The notes: generated by a model not told the origin, from the letters alone. Numbered from the stretch's first letter, positions 1-7,932 are shown. The stretch is 39,012 bases of DNA from Streptomyces sp. MBT53 (GCF_016654115.1 NZ_JAEQAZ010000071.1:1-39012), one strand, 5' to 3'. Made by a program: numbers and translations.

Positions 1-6
1 TGTGGG

Positions 7-314
7 CCTACGGGCGTTTGCCTACGGGTGTGGGCCTGCGGGTGTTCGCTTGCGGGTGCGGGTCTGCGGGTGTTTGCCTACGGGTGCGGGCCTGCGGGTG
101 TTCGCCTGCGGGTGTGGGCCTACGGGCGTTTGCATACGGGTGTGGGCTCACGGGCGTTGGTCTGTGGCTGTGGGCCTGCGGGCCTTTGCCTACGGGTGCG
201 GGCCTACGGGTGTTCGCTTGCGGGTGCGGGTCTACGGGTGCGGGTCTACGGCTGTGGGCCTACGAGTGTTGGTCAACGGGCGTTTGCCTACGGATGTTTG
301 TCAACGGGCGTTGC
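7..314. repeat. 14-bp tandem repeat array, 22 copies
   Basis: Starting at base 7, 22 consecutive units of exactly 14 bp fit the consensus CCTACGGGTGTKKG with no insertion or deletion; the last unit is 301-314. Units tend to alternate between a TTTG/TTCG ending and a GGG ending, giving a loose 28-bp super-period. The array probably extends left of the window and stops one base before the stop codon of the peptidoglycan-binding gene (316-318). Because 14 is not a multiple of three and the unit lacks stops, long open frames appear in all three forward frames; these are artefacts. No gene is seen in this stretch. Confidence 0.93.
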
Positions 315-315
315 G

Positions 316-1308
316 TTACGGCTCCGTCGTCTCCGACTCCAGCTTTGCTCGTGTCGCCGCCCCGTACACACCAAGCGTGTCGGACTGGATGCCGCGGGCC
401 AGCTGGTAGGTGCGTACCGAAGCCTGCACCTGCTTGTCGAAGACGCCGTTGTCCGGGCCGGTGTAGAGGTTCAACTGGGTCAGGCGGAGCTGGAGTTCGG
501 TGACCTCGGGGCCCTCGTCGCCGCGTTGCAGGACCGGGGCGGTGGTGCTGCCGCCGGCCTGGCGGTCGGTGGCGGACGCGTCCGACGCCGTGGCGCTGGT
601 CGTCGGGGTCGGACTGGACGCCGCGGACCGTGACGGTGAGGCGGACGGGCTGCTCGTCGCCGACGCGGACGGGCTCGCGCTGAGCGTCGGGGACGGAGAC
701 GCCGACGTCGGCTGTACGGACGTAGAGGCGCTCGTGGACGGTGTCACCGGCGCCGCGCTCTTCGACACGGTGGGGACGCTCGCGCGGACGTCCTTCGGGG
801 CCGCCTCGTCCCGCGACGGCGTCTCGTACGAGAACATGCCGCTCGCGAATCCGGCCGCCGCGACCACTGCCACGACGGCTCCCGCGGCGGCGAGGAGCAC
901 GGTACGGCGGCGACGGTGCGGGCGGTCGGCATCGGCCTCCGTGGACGGTTCCGTGAAATCCCCATCGCCCTCGAACAGGCTCAGGTCGTTCACGTGCGGG
1001 GCCGGAGCCGGGGCCGTCGGCGGTACCGCGCGCAGCGGCATCGTCTGCTCGACCGCCGGCAACCGTTGCGTCTCGCCCTCGGGTGGCGTCGGGGTCCCGG
1101 GCGCCGGCCGCTGCTCCTGCGGGGTGCCTTCCAGTTCCACGTACGGTCTGATCCGCAGCGGGTCGAAGTCCTCCGCCGCTGCCGCCTCCGCCGTGCGCGC
1201 GTCACGCAGCGCGTCGGACGCCCGTTGGGTGCAGGTGCAGGACGGGGAGCCGTCGGTCGCCCGGGGCGCCCCGCACTGCGGGCATATATGGCCCTTCGCC
1301 TCGTTCAC
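316..1308 (-). CDS. Membrane-anchored peptidoglycan-binding domain protein
   Basis: A 330-residue protein. The N-terminus carries a zinc-ribbon-like CPQCGAPR (residues 9-16) followed by a CTC motif (24-26). A single membrane helix lies at about 136-158 after an HRRRR positive cluster, so the N-terminal part should be cytoplasmic. Residues about 165-255 are a Ser/Thr/Pro/Ala-rich wall-spanning linker. The C-terminal 65 residues match a PG_binding_1 fold (LQRGDEGPEV, then LxxLxLYTG, GVFD, and a final TRAKLE helix), so it probably binds peptidoglycan outside the membrane. The GTG at 1308 is preferred because GGGAGG sits 9 nt upstream; an ATG at 1326 with GGAAG is the alternative. It is transcribed away from the exporter. 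The ligand-binding call is family knowledge; the role is inferred. Confidence 0.82.
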   Translation of the reverse strand: MNEAKGHICPQCGAPRATDGSPSCTCTQRASDALRDARTAEAAAAEDFDPLRIRPYVELEGTPQEQRPAPGTPTPPEGETQRLPAVEQTMPLRAVPPTAPAPAPHVNDLSLFEGDGDFTEPSTEADADRPHRRRRTVLLAAAGAVVAVVAAAGFASGMFSYETPSRDEAAPKDVRASVPTVSKSAAPVTPSTSASTSVQPTSASPSPTLSASPSASATSSPSASPSRSAASSPTPTTSATASDASATDRQAGGSTTAPVLQRGDEGPEVTELQLRLTQLNLYTGPDNGVFDKQVQASVRTYQLARGIQSDTLGVYGAATRAKLESETTEP

Positions 1309-1465
1309 TTGTTCGTCCCTCCCCATCGGACTTCCGAGGTTATGCGGATCTCCTTCACGCCGTCTCCTCCGACCCCCGGAATGACGGCTTCCATTCGGAC
1401 TCGACAGGCCGTAACAGGCCAAACCGATCACCATGGATGTGTAACGAGAGCCTCGGGAGGTCTTC

Positions 1466-3547
1466 ATGGCCGGCGATGCGCACGGTATGACAGGGAATGT
1501 GCACGACGCGCAGCCACCGGAGAAACCCCCGCGGCGGGGCAGCGCCGCCCAGGAACACGTGTCGGGCAACGTCCTCGTCTCCATCGGGGCGCTGCTCCTC
1601 GGGCTGCTGCTGGCGGCCCTCGACCAGACCATCGTGTCGACCGCGCTGCCGACGATCGTCAGCGATCTCGGCGGGCTGGAGCATCTGTCGTGGGTCGTCA
1701 CGGCGTATCTGCTCGCCTCGACCGCCGCGACTCCGCTGTGGGGCAAGCTGGGTGACCAGTACGGGCGCAAGCGGCTCTTCCAGATCGCGATCGTGATCTT
1801 TCTCGTCGGGTCCGCGCTGTGCGGTGCGGCGCAGAACATGCCCCAGTTGATCGGCTTCCGGGCGCTTCAGGGCCTGGGCGGCGGCGGGTTGATCGTGCTG
1901 TCGATGGCGATCGTGGGTGATGTCGTCTCGCCGCGTGAACGCGGGCGCTACCAGGGGCTGTTCGGGGCCGTGTTCGGTGCGACGAGTGTCCTCGGGCCGC
2001 TGCTGGGAGGGCTGTTCACCGAGCATCTGAGCTGGCGCTGGGTCTTCTACATCAACCTCCCGGTCGGTGTCGTGGCGCTCGCTGTCATCGCGACCGCGCT
2101 GCACATTCCGCGCAAGTCCACCCGGCACGTCATCGACTACCTCGGTACGTTCCTCATCGCCGCCGTCGCGACCTGCCTGGTGCTCGTCGCCTCGCTGGGA
2201 GGCACGACCTGGGGCTGGGGGTCGCCGCAGATCGTTGGGCTCGCGGTGCTCGGGGTGGTGCTGGCGGTGGGGTTCGTGGTGGTGGAGCGGCGGGCTGCCG
2301 AGCCGGTGCTTCCGCTCAAGCTTTTCCGTGTGCGCACCTTCTCGCTGGCCGCCGTCATCAGCTTCATCGTCGGCTTCGCCATGTTCGGTGCGATGACCTA
2401 TCTGCCGACCTTCCTCCAGGTCGTGCAGGGCATCTCGCCGACCATGTCCGGCGTGCACATGCTGCCGATGGTGTTCGGCATGCTGATCTCGTCCACCGCG
2501 TCCGGGCAGATCGTCAGCCGGACCGGTCGGTGGAAGGTTTTTCCGATCGCGGGTACTGGTGTCACCGCGCTTGGGCTGCTTCTTCTCCATCAGCTTGACG
2601 AGAACAGTTCCACCGGGGAGATGAGCGCGTATTTCTTTGTTTTCGGGCTCGGACTCGGGCTGGTCATGCAGGTGTTGGTGCTGATCGTGCAGAACGCCGT
2701 GTCGTACGAGGACCTCGGCGTCGCCACCTCCGGCGCGACCTTCTTCCGGTCCATCGGCGCCTCGTTCGGTGTCGCCATCTTCGGCACGGTCTTCGCGAGC
2801 CGGCTGGGGGACAAACTGACGGATGCGCTTCGGGGTACGTCTTTGCCCGCGGGTGTCACGCCGGACGGTCTTGAGTCCGATCCGCGTGGGATTTCCCAAC
2901 TGCCGGTCGCTGTGCGGCCGGAGGCCCTGCACGCGTATGCGTCCTCGATCACGGACGTCTTCCTGTACGCCGCTCCCGTCGCCCTCGTCGGCTTCGTCCT
3001 GGCCTGGTTCCTCAAGGAGGACAAGCTGCGCGGCTCGGTCACGGCACCCGACCTCACGGAGACCCTTGCCAGCAATCCGGTTCAGCGGTCTTCGTACGAC
3101 GAGGTGTGCCGCGCGCTGTCCGTGCTGGGTACGAGAGAGGGGCGCCGCGAGATCTACAAGACGATCACTGCGAAAGCGGGCTACGACCTTCAGCCGGCGG
3201 CGAGTTGGCTGCTGCTGCGCATCAGGCGGGACGGGTGGGCGGAACCGGGGGTGCTGGCCGAGCGGAGTTCCGTGCCGCTGCCCGTCATCCTCGCCGCGGT
3301 CCGGCAGATCGAGGGGCGGCAGCTGGCCGTGCGGGAAGGGCTGGACCTGCAACTGACCGACCAGGGGCGGGAGATGGCCGACCGGCTGGCACAAGCCCGC
3401 GAGGAATCTCTGGCGGAGACGCTGGGCGACTGGTGGGGACCCGACCGGCCGACCGATCTCATCCAGCTGGTGAAGGAGCTCAACGGGGAGTTGTGCGGGT
3501 CGGATCGGGAACAGCCGCACAACGGGGCGGTGATCAGTGGTTCTTGA
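1466..3547 (+). CDS. DHA2-family MFS exporter with C-terminal MarR-like winged helix
   Basis: A 693-residue protein. Residues about 35-520 form the 14-helix EmrB/QacA-type drug:proton antiporter, with motif D1 near the first helix (LDQTIVSTALPTI), motif A (GKLGDQYGRKR) and motif C-like GATSVLGPLLGG. Residues 524-693 are a soluble cytoplasmic tail: a helix region, a winged-helix core (SSVPLPVILAAVRQIEGR), a wing ending LTDQG, and a long helix with the RLAQAREE pattern seen at the end of MarR proteins. Classical DHA2 exporters end near residue 500, so this is a fusion. The ATG has GGGAGG 5 nt upstream. Family knowledge supports efflux of hydrophobic compounds; substrate and tail function are unknown. 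The tail could sense ligand or regulate the pump. Confidence 0.9.
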   Translation: MAGDAHGMTGNVHDAQPPEKPPRRGSAAQEHVSGNVLVSIGALLLGLLLAALDQTIVSTALPTIVSDLGGLEHLSWVVTAYLLASTAATPLWGKLGDQYGRKRLFQIAIVIFLVGSALCGAAQNMPQLIGFRALQGLGGGGLIVLSMAIVGDVVSPRERGRYQGLFGAVFGATSVLGPLLGGLFTEHLSWRWVFYINLPVGVVALAVIATALHIPRKSTRHVIDYLGTFLIAAVATCLVLVASLGGTTWGWGSPQIVGLAVLGVVLAVGFVVVERRAAEPVLPLKLFRVRTFSLAAVISFIVGFAMFGAMTYLPTFLQVVQGISPTMSGVHMLPMVFGMLISSTASGQIVSRTGRWKVFPIAGTGVTALGLLLLHQLDENSSTGEMSAYFFVFGLGLGLVMQVLVLIVQNAVSYEDLGVATSGATFFRSIGASFGVAIFGTVFASRLGDKLTDALRGTSLPAGVTPDGLESDPRGISQLPVAVRPEALHAYASSITDVFLYAAPVALVGFVLAWFLKEDKLRGSVTAPDLTETLASNPVQRSSYDEVCRALSVLGTREGRREIYKTITAKAGYDLQPAASWLLLRIRRDGWAEPGVLAERSSVPLPVILAAVRQIEGRQLAVREGLDLQLTDQGREMADRLAQAREESLAETLGDWWGPDRPTDLIQLVKELNGELCGSDREQPHNGAVISGS

Positions 3548-3553
3548 GGTGTT

Positions 3554-3704
3554 CGGTGTTGGGTTGGCGCCGTGGGGGTGGGTCGGTGTTGGGTGGGCAC
3601 CCGCGCAGCTGGGCCGGTGTTGGGTGGGCGCCGCGTAGCTGGGCCGGTGTTGGGTGGGCGCCGCGCAGCTGGGCCGGTGTTGTAAAGGCGCCGTCGCGCG
3701 CACC
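3554..3704. repeat. 30-bp tandem repeat, five copies
   Basis: Units beginning CGGTGTTG start at 3554, 3584, 3615, 3645 and 3675. The two central units (3615 and 3645) are nearly identical and read CGGTGTTGGGTGGGCGCCGC followed by a G(T/C)AGCTGGGC ending; the first and last copies are diverged. The array begins seven bases after the exporter stop codon. There are no unique spacers between units, so this is a direct tandem array and not a CRISPR. Confidence 0.9.
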
Positions 3705-3733
3705 TCTTTTGGTTCGGTCGCCTTCGGGGCGCT

Positions 3734-3822
3734 GGGAGCCGGTGTCGAGAGGCCCACCGTGCTCGGCGCTGCGCGCCTCCGCGCGCTGGGCCTCTCGACA
3801 CCGGCGCGCCCCTACGGCTCCC
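3734..3822. terminator. Long imperfect hairpin with perfect 19-bp inverted repeat
   Basis: GCCGGTGTCGAGAGGCCCA (3738-3756) is repeated in perfect inverse at 3787-3805 across a 30-nt GC-rich loop. An outer pair GGGAGCCG (3734-3741) and CGGCTCCC (3815-3822) overlaps the same structure. It lies between the convergent exporter and GNAT genes, so it may end transcription in both directions. It has no T-run and also looks like a dispersed intergenic hairpin element of Streptomyces. The structure is seen directly; the terminator role is inferred. Together with the 30-bp array it accounts for the gene-free 3548-3862. Confidence 0.65.
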
Positions 3823-3862
3823 TCTCGGCCGGCGCGTGGGGACAGGGAGAGTGGGTGGGCCC

Positions 3863-4366
3863 TCAACGGGGTTGGTTCTGCAGGGCTTTGCGGAACCAGT
3901 GTTCTGCGTATAGGTCGTTGTTGTGGGGGGCGGTTTCCTCGTAGCCGAGGCGGGTGTAGAGGGTGCGGGCCTCGACCAGGTCGTGGCGGGTGTCGAGGAT
4001 CATCGTGCTGGCTCCTAGTTCGCGGGCGGCCTCCTCTGCCGCCGCCACGAGCTTTGGGGCGCCGCCCCGGCCGCGTAGTGGCTCGTGGAGGAAGACCCTC
4101 TTCAGCTCGGCGGTCGTCGGGGAGAGGAGTCGTACGCCTGCGCTGCCGGCCGGTTCGCCCTCGTATCGCGCCACCAGCAACTGGCCATCGGGCGGGGCGA
4201 GTTCGGCACCGGTGCGGGCGGCGATCTCGCGCTCCAGCTCGGCGGGGTCCGTTCGCCGGTTCTCGTGGAGCAGGTACCAACGGTCGCTGACCTCCGTGTA
4301 GTACGCGCGCCAGAGGGCGGCGGCTACGGGGGAATCGAAGGGTTCCGGGGCGATCGTCCAGGTCAT
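3863..4366 (-). CDS. GNAT-family N-acetyltransferase
   Basis: A 167-residue protein with the GNAT fold. Strand 4 (residues 86-95, ELKRVFLHEP) leads into the acetyl-CoA pyrophosphate loop RGRGGAPKL (98-106) and the following helix, then TMILDT (121-126) and the terminal LYTRLGYEET (137-145) seen in most family members. It should transfer an acetyl group from acetyl-CoA to a small amine or protein substrate in the cytoplasm; the substrate cannot be read. It is divergent from the WYL regulator with 84 bp between start codons, so that regulator may control it. The ATG at 4366 is the first in-frame start; the ribosome site is weak. Confidence 0.88.
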   Translation of the reverse strand: MTWTIAPEPFDSPVAAALWRAYYTEVSDRWYLLHENRRTDPAELEREIAARTGAELAPPDGQLLVARYEGEPAGSAGVRLLSPTTAELKRVFLHEPLRGRGGAPKLVAAAEEAARELGASTMILDTRHDLVEARTLYTRLGYEETAPHNNDLYAEHWFRKALQNQPR

Positions 4367-4450
4367 GCGGACATTCTCGGGAGGGGGCGTGGAGGCGGCG
4401 CAACCGAATATGGGTGACCTGGTTGGCGTGCCGTGCGGAGACTGGTCGTC

Positions 4451-5170
4451 ATGAACCGCACCGATCGGCTGTACGCCCTGGTGGAGGAGTTGCGGGCCGC
4501 CTCGCCCCGGCCGCGCAGCGCCCGTACGCTCGCCGCGCGCTTCGAGGTCAGCGTCCGTACCGTCGAGCGGGACCTCGCGGCGCTGCAGCAGTCGGGGGTG
4601 CCGGTGTACGCCGTGCCGGGGCGCAGCGGCGGGTACGTCCTGGACCGGCGGCGGACCCTGCCGCCGCTGACGATCACGCCGGCCGAGGCGACGGCGCTGG
4701 CGGTCGGGCTGAACGCGCTCGCGGGCACGCCGTTCGCCGCCGACGCGCGCAGCGCGCTGCACAAGGTGCTCGCGGTGATGCCGGAGCGGGAGCGGGCCGC
4801 CGCCGCCGAGATGGCGGGGCGGGTGCGGCTGCTCGTGCCGGCGGTCGGGACGGCGCGGTCCGCCGGGCCCGTCGTACCGGCCGTGCTGCGCGAGGCCTTG
4901 ACGGCCGGGCGGGTACTGCGCCTGGAGTACACCGACGCGGAGGGGGTCTTCACCCGGCGTGAGGTGGAACCGGTCGCTTTTCTCGGAGGCGACGAGCACT
5001 GGTATCTGGCGGGCTGGTGCCGGCTGAGGGAGGCGCCTCGCGGGTTCCGGCTGGACCGGATCCGGGCTGTCGAGGCGCTCGACGAGCGGGTTCCGGCGCG
5101 TCATGTCGATCTGTCCGAACTGGACACGCTGGGCTCGGACTTGGTGCCCTTGGCCGAGTTCGGGGTGTGA
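4451..5170 (+). CDS. YafY-type HTH/WYL-domain transcriptional regulator
   Basis: A 239-residue DNA-binding regulator. Residues 1-60 form a DeoR/HTH_11 winged helix (recognition helix SVRTVERDLAAL, then the wing VPVYAVPGRSGGYVLD). A WYL domain occupies about 140-205; the segment HWYLAGWCRL contains the conserved W-Y-L-like signature and is followed by FRLDRIRAVE. WYL domains are known ligand-sensing modules. The ATG at 4451 is chosen over an in-frame GTG at 4433 because GGAG lies 10 nt before it and family members begin right before this RTDRLYALVEELR helix. It is divergent from the GNAT gene and 50 bp upstream of the NTF2-like gene, likely its targets. Confidence 0.9.
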   Translation: MNRTDRLYALVEELRAASPRPRSARTLAARFEVSVRTVERDLAALQQSGVPVYAVPGRSGGYVLDRRRTLPPLTITPAEATALAVGLNALAGTPFAADARSALHKVLAVMPERERAAAAEMAGRVRLLVPAVGTARSAGPVVPAVLREALTAGRVLRLEYTDAEGVFTRREVEPVAFLGGDEHWYLAGWCRLREAPRGFRLDRIRAVEALDERVPARHVDLSELDTLGSDLVPLAEFGV

Positions 5171-5220
5171 CTGTAATCACCGACAGGGGGCTGTCGCCGA
5201 CGGAATCCAGGCTGGACCGC

Positions 5221-5622
5221 ATGACCACAGACGCAGAAGCAGGCACAACCGCAGCCATCGCGCTTTTCGAACGCTGGACCGCCCTGTGGAACGGCGACTT
5301 CAGTGACCCGGAGAGTTTCCTCGCCGCCGATTTCCGGATCCGTTTCGGCAGCCGTCCCGAGGGGGCGCCGGACACCGACGGGCTTCGCGGTCCCTCGGGC
5401 ATCGTCGATCTCATCGCCCGGCACCGTGCCGAGAGCCCCGGACGCAGGTACGCCGTCGAGGGCGTCCCCGTTGTCGACGAGGGGCGGGGGCGGGTCGCCT
5501 CGTGCTGGTACGTCACGCGTGCCGACGGTTCGCAAAAGAGCGGCATCGATCTTCTCGAGGTCGTGGACGGGCGTATCGCGACCGTGTGGTCCGTCACCGG
5601 GGTGCGCCGCTTCGCCGTGTGA
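5221..5622 (+). CDS. SnoaL/NTF2-like fold protein
   Basis: A 133-residue protein with the cone-shaped NTF2-like pattern: an N-terminal helix (IALFERWTALWNGD), a substrate-pocket helix (GLRGPSGIVDLIARHRAE), then strands VASCWYVTRADG and GIDLLEVVDGRIATVWSV. Such proteins are usually small cytoplasmic hydrolases, isomerases or binding proteins, and no catalytic residues can be assigned here. It starts 50 bp after the WYL regulator on the same strand and probably shares its transcript; regulators of this class are commonly next to small-molecule enzymes they control. The ATG has only a weak purine stretch upstream. Confidence 0.82.
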   Translation: MTTDAEAGTTAAIALFERWTALWNGDFSDPESFLAADFRIRFGSRPEGAPDTDGLRGPSGIVDLIARHRAESPGRRYAVEGVPVVDEGRGRVASCWYVTRADGSQKSGIDLLEVVDGRIATVWSVTGVRRFAV

Positions 5623-5713
5623 CAGGCGTCGTTTGAAGGGTGCCTTCCGGGCAACCCGGTACGGGAACCGACCGACTACGAGAGCCGGTTGGCCGAGAAT
5701 CCGGAAGGCACTC

Positions 5714-6364
5714 ATGTCCACAGGCGTGATCATCGTTTTGATCGTGATCTTGGTCGGCGTGGTCGCTGCCGCGGCGGCCCTGGCACCGCGTGCCCGAGGC
5801 GGGTTCGGCGGCTCGGGTCTGAAGCGGCGCTTCGGGCCCGAGTACGACCGGACCGTGGCCCGGCACGACGGCGACACGAAGGCCGCCGAGCGGGAGCTCG
5901 GCGAGCGCGTCCAGCAGCACGGTTCGCTGCGGGAGCAGCCGTTGGAGCCCGCGGCCCGTGAGCAGTACCAGGCGCGTTGGGCCGCCGCCCAGGAGCTCTT
6001 CGTCGACTCGCCCCGCCAGGCCGTGACCGACGTCGACCAGTTGCTCGGCGAGGTGGCGGGGGCCCGGGGCTTCCCCGACGTCGAGGAGTACGACAAGCAG
6101 TTCGACGCGCTGTCCGTGCACCACGCGGACCACGTCCACGGCTACCGGCGTGTGCACCGCGTCGTCCACTCGCGCACGAACGGCGCGCCGGAGAGCCAGG
6201 CCGGTACCGAGGAGATGCGCGAGGCCATGCTCGAAGCCCGCGCCCTCTTCGACGACCTGATCAGCTCGGACAACGGCGGCGGCCGTGGCAGCGGCAGCAG
6301 CCGCGGGCGCAGCGGACGCCACACGTTCGGCTCATTCAACAGGCAAGCAGTGAAGGGAAGTTGA
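5714..6364 (+). CDS. Membrane-anchored protein with conserved actinobacterial FVDxPRxAV domain
   Basis: A 216-residue protein of unknown function. One hydrophobic helix (residues 5-24) anchors it, with most of the protein on one side of the membrane. After a Gly-rich stretch comes FGPEYDRTVARHGD-like sequence, then RWAAAQELFVDSPRQAV and LLGEVAGARGFP, followed by helices ending EARALFDDLI. This block recurs in many actinobacterial proteins annotated only as hypothetical or secreted. The C-terminus is Gly/Ser/Arg-rich. GGAAGG lies 5 nt before the ATG. The next gene starts 5 bp after its stop and carries a related block, so the two form an operon and probably act together. Function not assigned. 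Confidence 0.85.
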   Translation: MSTGVIIVLIVILVGVVAAAAALAPRARGGFGGSGLKRRFGPEYDRTVARHDGDTKAAERELGERVQQHGSLREQPLEPAAREQYQARWAAAQELFVDSPRQAVTDVDQLLGEVAGARGFPDVEEYDKQFDALSVHHADHVHGYRRVHRVVHSRTNGAPESQAGTEEMREAMLEARALFDDLISSDNGGGRGSGSSRGRSGRHTFGSFNRQAVKGS

Positions 6365-6369
6365 GCCGC

Positions 6370-7011
6370 ATGACCGATGTGACACGACCCAACGGCGACG
6401 CGAACGACAAGAGCGACGAGAGCGATAAGAGCGACAAGAACGACGAGCGCAAGGGCGCGAGCACGGACGCGGGTAAGGGCAGCACGGACATCGGTACGGG
6501 TACGGGTACGGGTTCGGGTACAGGTACGGGCGCGGGTGCCGGTCGGTGGGACCCGGCCAAGGCCGGCGACCGGCGCGAGGCCACGACAGTCACCCCGATA
6601 CCGCGCCAGACCGACCGGCAGGCCGATCGCCAGACCGAGCGCCCGGCCGACAAGGCCGCCCCGGTGCACGCCCCTGAGCCCCCTCCCGCGCCCGTCGCCG
6701 CCGACAAGCGGCACGGCGGCGGGGCGGACGCCGGGAACGGGAGTCTGCTGCCGCACGACGAGAGCGACAAGTTCAGCCTCCGGCTGCAGCACGCGGTGAC
6801 CGGGTTCGTCGACGAGCCGCGCTCCGCCGTCGAGGAGGCCGCCCATGTTCTGGAGGAGGTCGCCGACCGCCTCGCCCAGGCCGTCACCAAGCGGCGTGAC
6901 AGCCTGCACAGCTCCTGGGAGTCCAAGGGCTCGGACGACAGCGACACCGAGCAACTCCGCCTCGCCCTGCGGGACTACCGCGAGCTGACGGAGCGGCTGC
7001 TACACATCTGA
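6370..7011 (+). CDS. Low-complexity protein with C-terminal FVDEPRxAV domain
   Basis: A 213-residue soluble protein. Residues 1-60 are charged and disordered (Asp/Ser/Lys repeats, then a Gly-Thr run about 42-58 encoded by a GGTACG hexamer repeat near 6491-6535). Residues 60-125 are Pro/Ala-rich with a DRQADRQTER repeat. The folded part, about 130-213, contains GFVDEPRSAVEEAAHVLEEVA and ends LRLALRDYRELTERLL, related to the domain in the preceding gene. GGAAG lies about 9 nt before the ATG, inside the end of the upstream gene. Its last 12 bp overlap the convergent DUF1992 gene. The pair may scaffold something at the membrane; that is inference only. Confidence 0.85.
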   Translation: MTDVTRPNGDANDKSDESDKSDKNDERKGASTDAGKGSTDIGTGTGTGSGTGTGAGAGRWDPAKAGDRREATTVTPIPRQTDRQADRQTERPADKAAPVHAPEPPPAPVAADKRHGGGADAGNGSLLPHDESDKFSLRLQHAVTGFVDEPRSAVEEAAHVLEEVADRLAQAVTKRRDSLHSSWESKGSDDSDTEQLRLALRDYRELTERLLHI

Positions 7012-7437
7012 CCCACCGGGTCCATCGGGCCCGTCGACCGCCCGGCGCTCCCGCCACTCGCGTGCGACCTCTTCCACGTCGTACGGCTTCATCCCCAGCG
7101 GAGGGCCGGGCGGCGGCTTGAACATCATGTCGCGGATCTTGACGTTGACTTCGGTGATGATCTGCCGGGCGATCCGCTCTGAAGGGGCCGAGTACGCCGC
7201 AGCCAGGGCGTCCTCGGCCTCTTTGCGCAGTGCCAGCGTCGGCGGGAGCACGGAGATGCCCTCGCGGGCCATCTTCTGCTTGATCCACCACAGTTCGTCG
7301 TACGTCGTGTCGGAACCGGAGGGCAACGGCTTGCCCGCGCCCGGGAGTTGGGCGAACTCGCCGGCTCGCTCGGCGTCCCGGATCTGCTTGTCGACCCAGG
7401 ACTCGAAGGACACACCCGGTGGCTTTCGCTCGGTCAT
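7000..7437 (-). CDS. DUF1992 domain protein (DnaJC28-like conserved region)
   Basis: A 145-residue cytoplasmic protein. The signature FESWVDKQI (residues 10-18), GEFAQLPGAGKPL (26-38) and the WWIKQKMAREG segment identify DUF1992, the region shared with eukaryotic DNAJC28; no J domain is present, as usual in bacteria. Biochemical role is unknown. The C-terminus is a Gly/Asp/Pro tail. It converges on the preceding gene and their coding ends overlap by 12 bp, so the stop TAG at 7000-7002 lies inside its neighbour. GGAG sits unusually close (2 nt) to the ATG. Confidence 0.9.
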   Translation of the reverse strand: MTERKPPGVSFESWVDKQIRDAERAGEFAQLPGAGKPLPSGSDTTYDELWWIKQKMAREGISVLPPTLALRKEAEDALAAAYSAPSERIARQIITEVNVKIRDMMFKPPPGPPLGMKPYDVEEVAREWRERRAVDGPDGPGGSDV

Positions 7438-7519
7438 GACTCCATTGTGCCGGACGTGGCGCGGCCGGGGGATTTATCATGCGGCGGCTGTGTAAGGACA
7501 CCTCAAGGGGGAAGCGCAC

Positions 7520-7912
7520 GTGCTCGAACTCACCATGGCCTCGGTCTCCGGGACGGACGAGGGCGCCACGGCCGGCATGCTGATGGCCGAGGCGCCCGAC
7601 GACCCGGGCGCGGTGCTGCGGGTGGGCCGCGACGAGTCGGTGTGCCGGCTGGTGACACCGGACGACTGGCTGTTCATCTCACGGGTCCATCTGGAGTTCC
7701 TGTGCGGACCCGAGGGCACCTGGCAGGTGAGCTGGCTGCGCGGCTCCCAGCCCGACCCGTCCTCCGAAGTACGGCTGATCGTCGGGGAGTACGCCCAGAC
7801 GGTCGGCTACGGCGGAAGCGTCCCGTTGCCCCGTGGCGGCAGCGGCGAGATCGTCATCAAGGACCGCACCGGGCCGCGCAGCGTCAACGTCGGCTTCTAT
7901 CACGAGAGTTGA
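7520..7912 (+). CDS. FHA-like domain protein
   Basis: A 130-residue protein. VLRVGRDES (residues 32-40) and LFISRVHLEF (51-60) provide the Gly-Arg and Ser-Arg-x-His pieces of a forkhead-associated phosphothreonine-binding domain; GDxxxLxN-type loops are less clear, so phosphopeptide binding is probable and not proven. The protein is little more than the single domain. The GTG start has GGGGGAAG about 7 nt upstream. Streptomyces use FHA proteins as readers of Ser/Thr kinase signalling. It converges on the O-methyltransferase with a 20-bp gap. Confidence 0.75.
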   Translation: MLELTMASVSGTDEGATAGMLMAEAPDDPGAVLRVGRDESVCRLVTPDDWLFISRVHLEFLCGPEGTWQVSWLRGSQPDPSSEVRLIVGEYAQTVGYGGSVPLPRGGSGEIVIKDRTGPRSVNVGFYHES

Positions 7913-7932
7913 GATGTCCTGGTGGAGAGCTC

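Noticed and set aside
2..633. Three long overlapping forward frames in the first 600 bases
   Set aside because: They come from the 14-bp repeat lacking stop codons in any frame; the proteins are only shifted versions of one repeat.
3554..3704. Possible CRISPR array
   Set aside because: Units are directly adjacent with no spacers and no cas genes nearby.
1355..3757. 800-residue open frame on the minus strand opposite the exporter
   Set aside because: Its translation is rich in His, Gln, Arg and Pro with no domain; it is the antisense shadow of a GC-rich gene whose plus-strand protein is clearly a transporter.
5647..5690. Stress-sigma promoter (GGGAAC and GTT) before the membrane protein gene
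   Set aside because: The spacing of 19 bp and weak -10 do not fit well; a small CCGGG-CAA-CCCGG hairpin overlaps, so no call is made.
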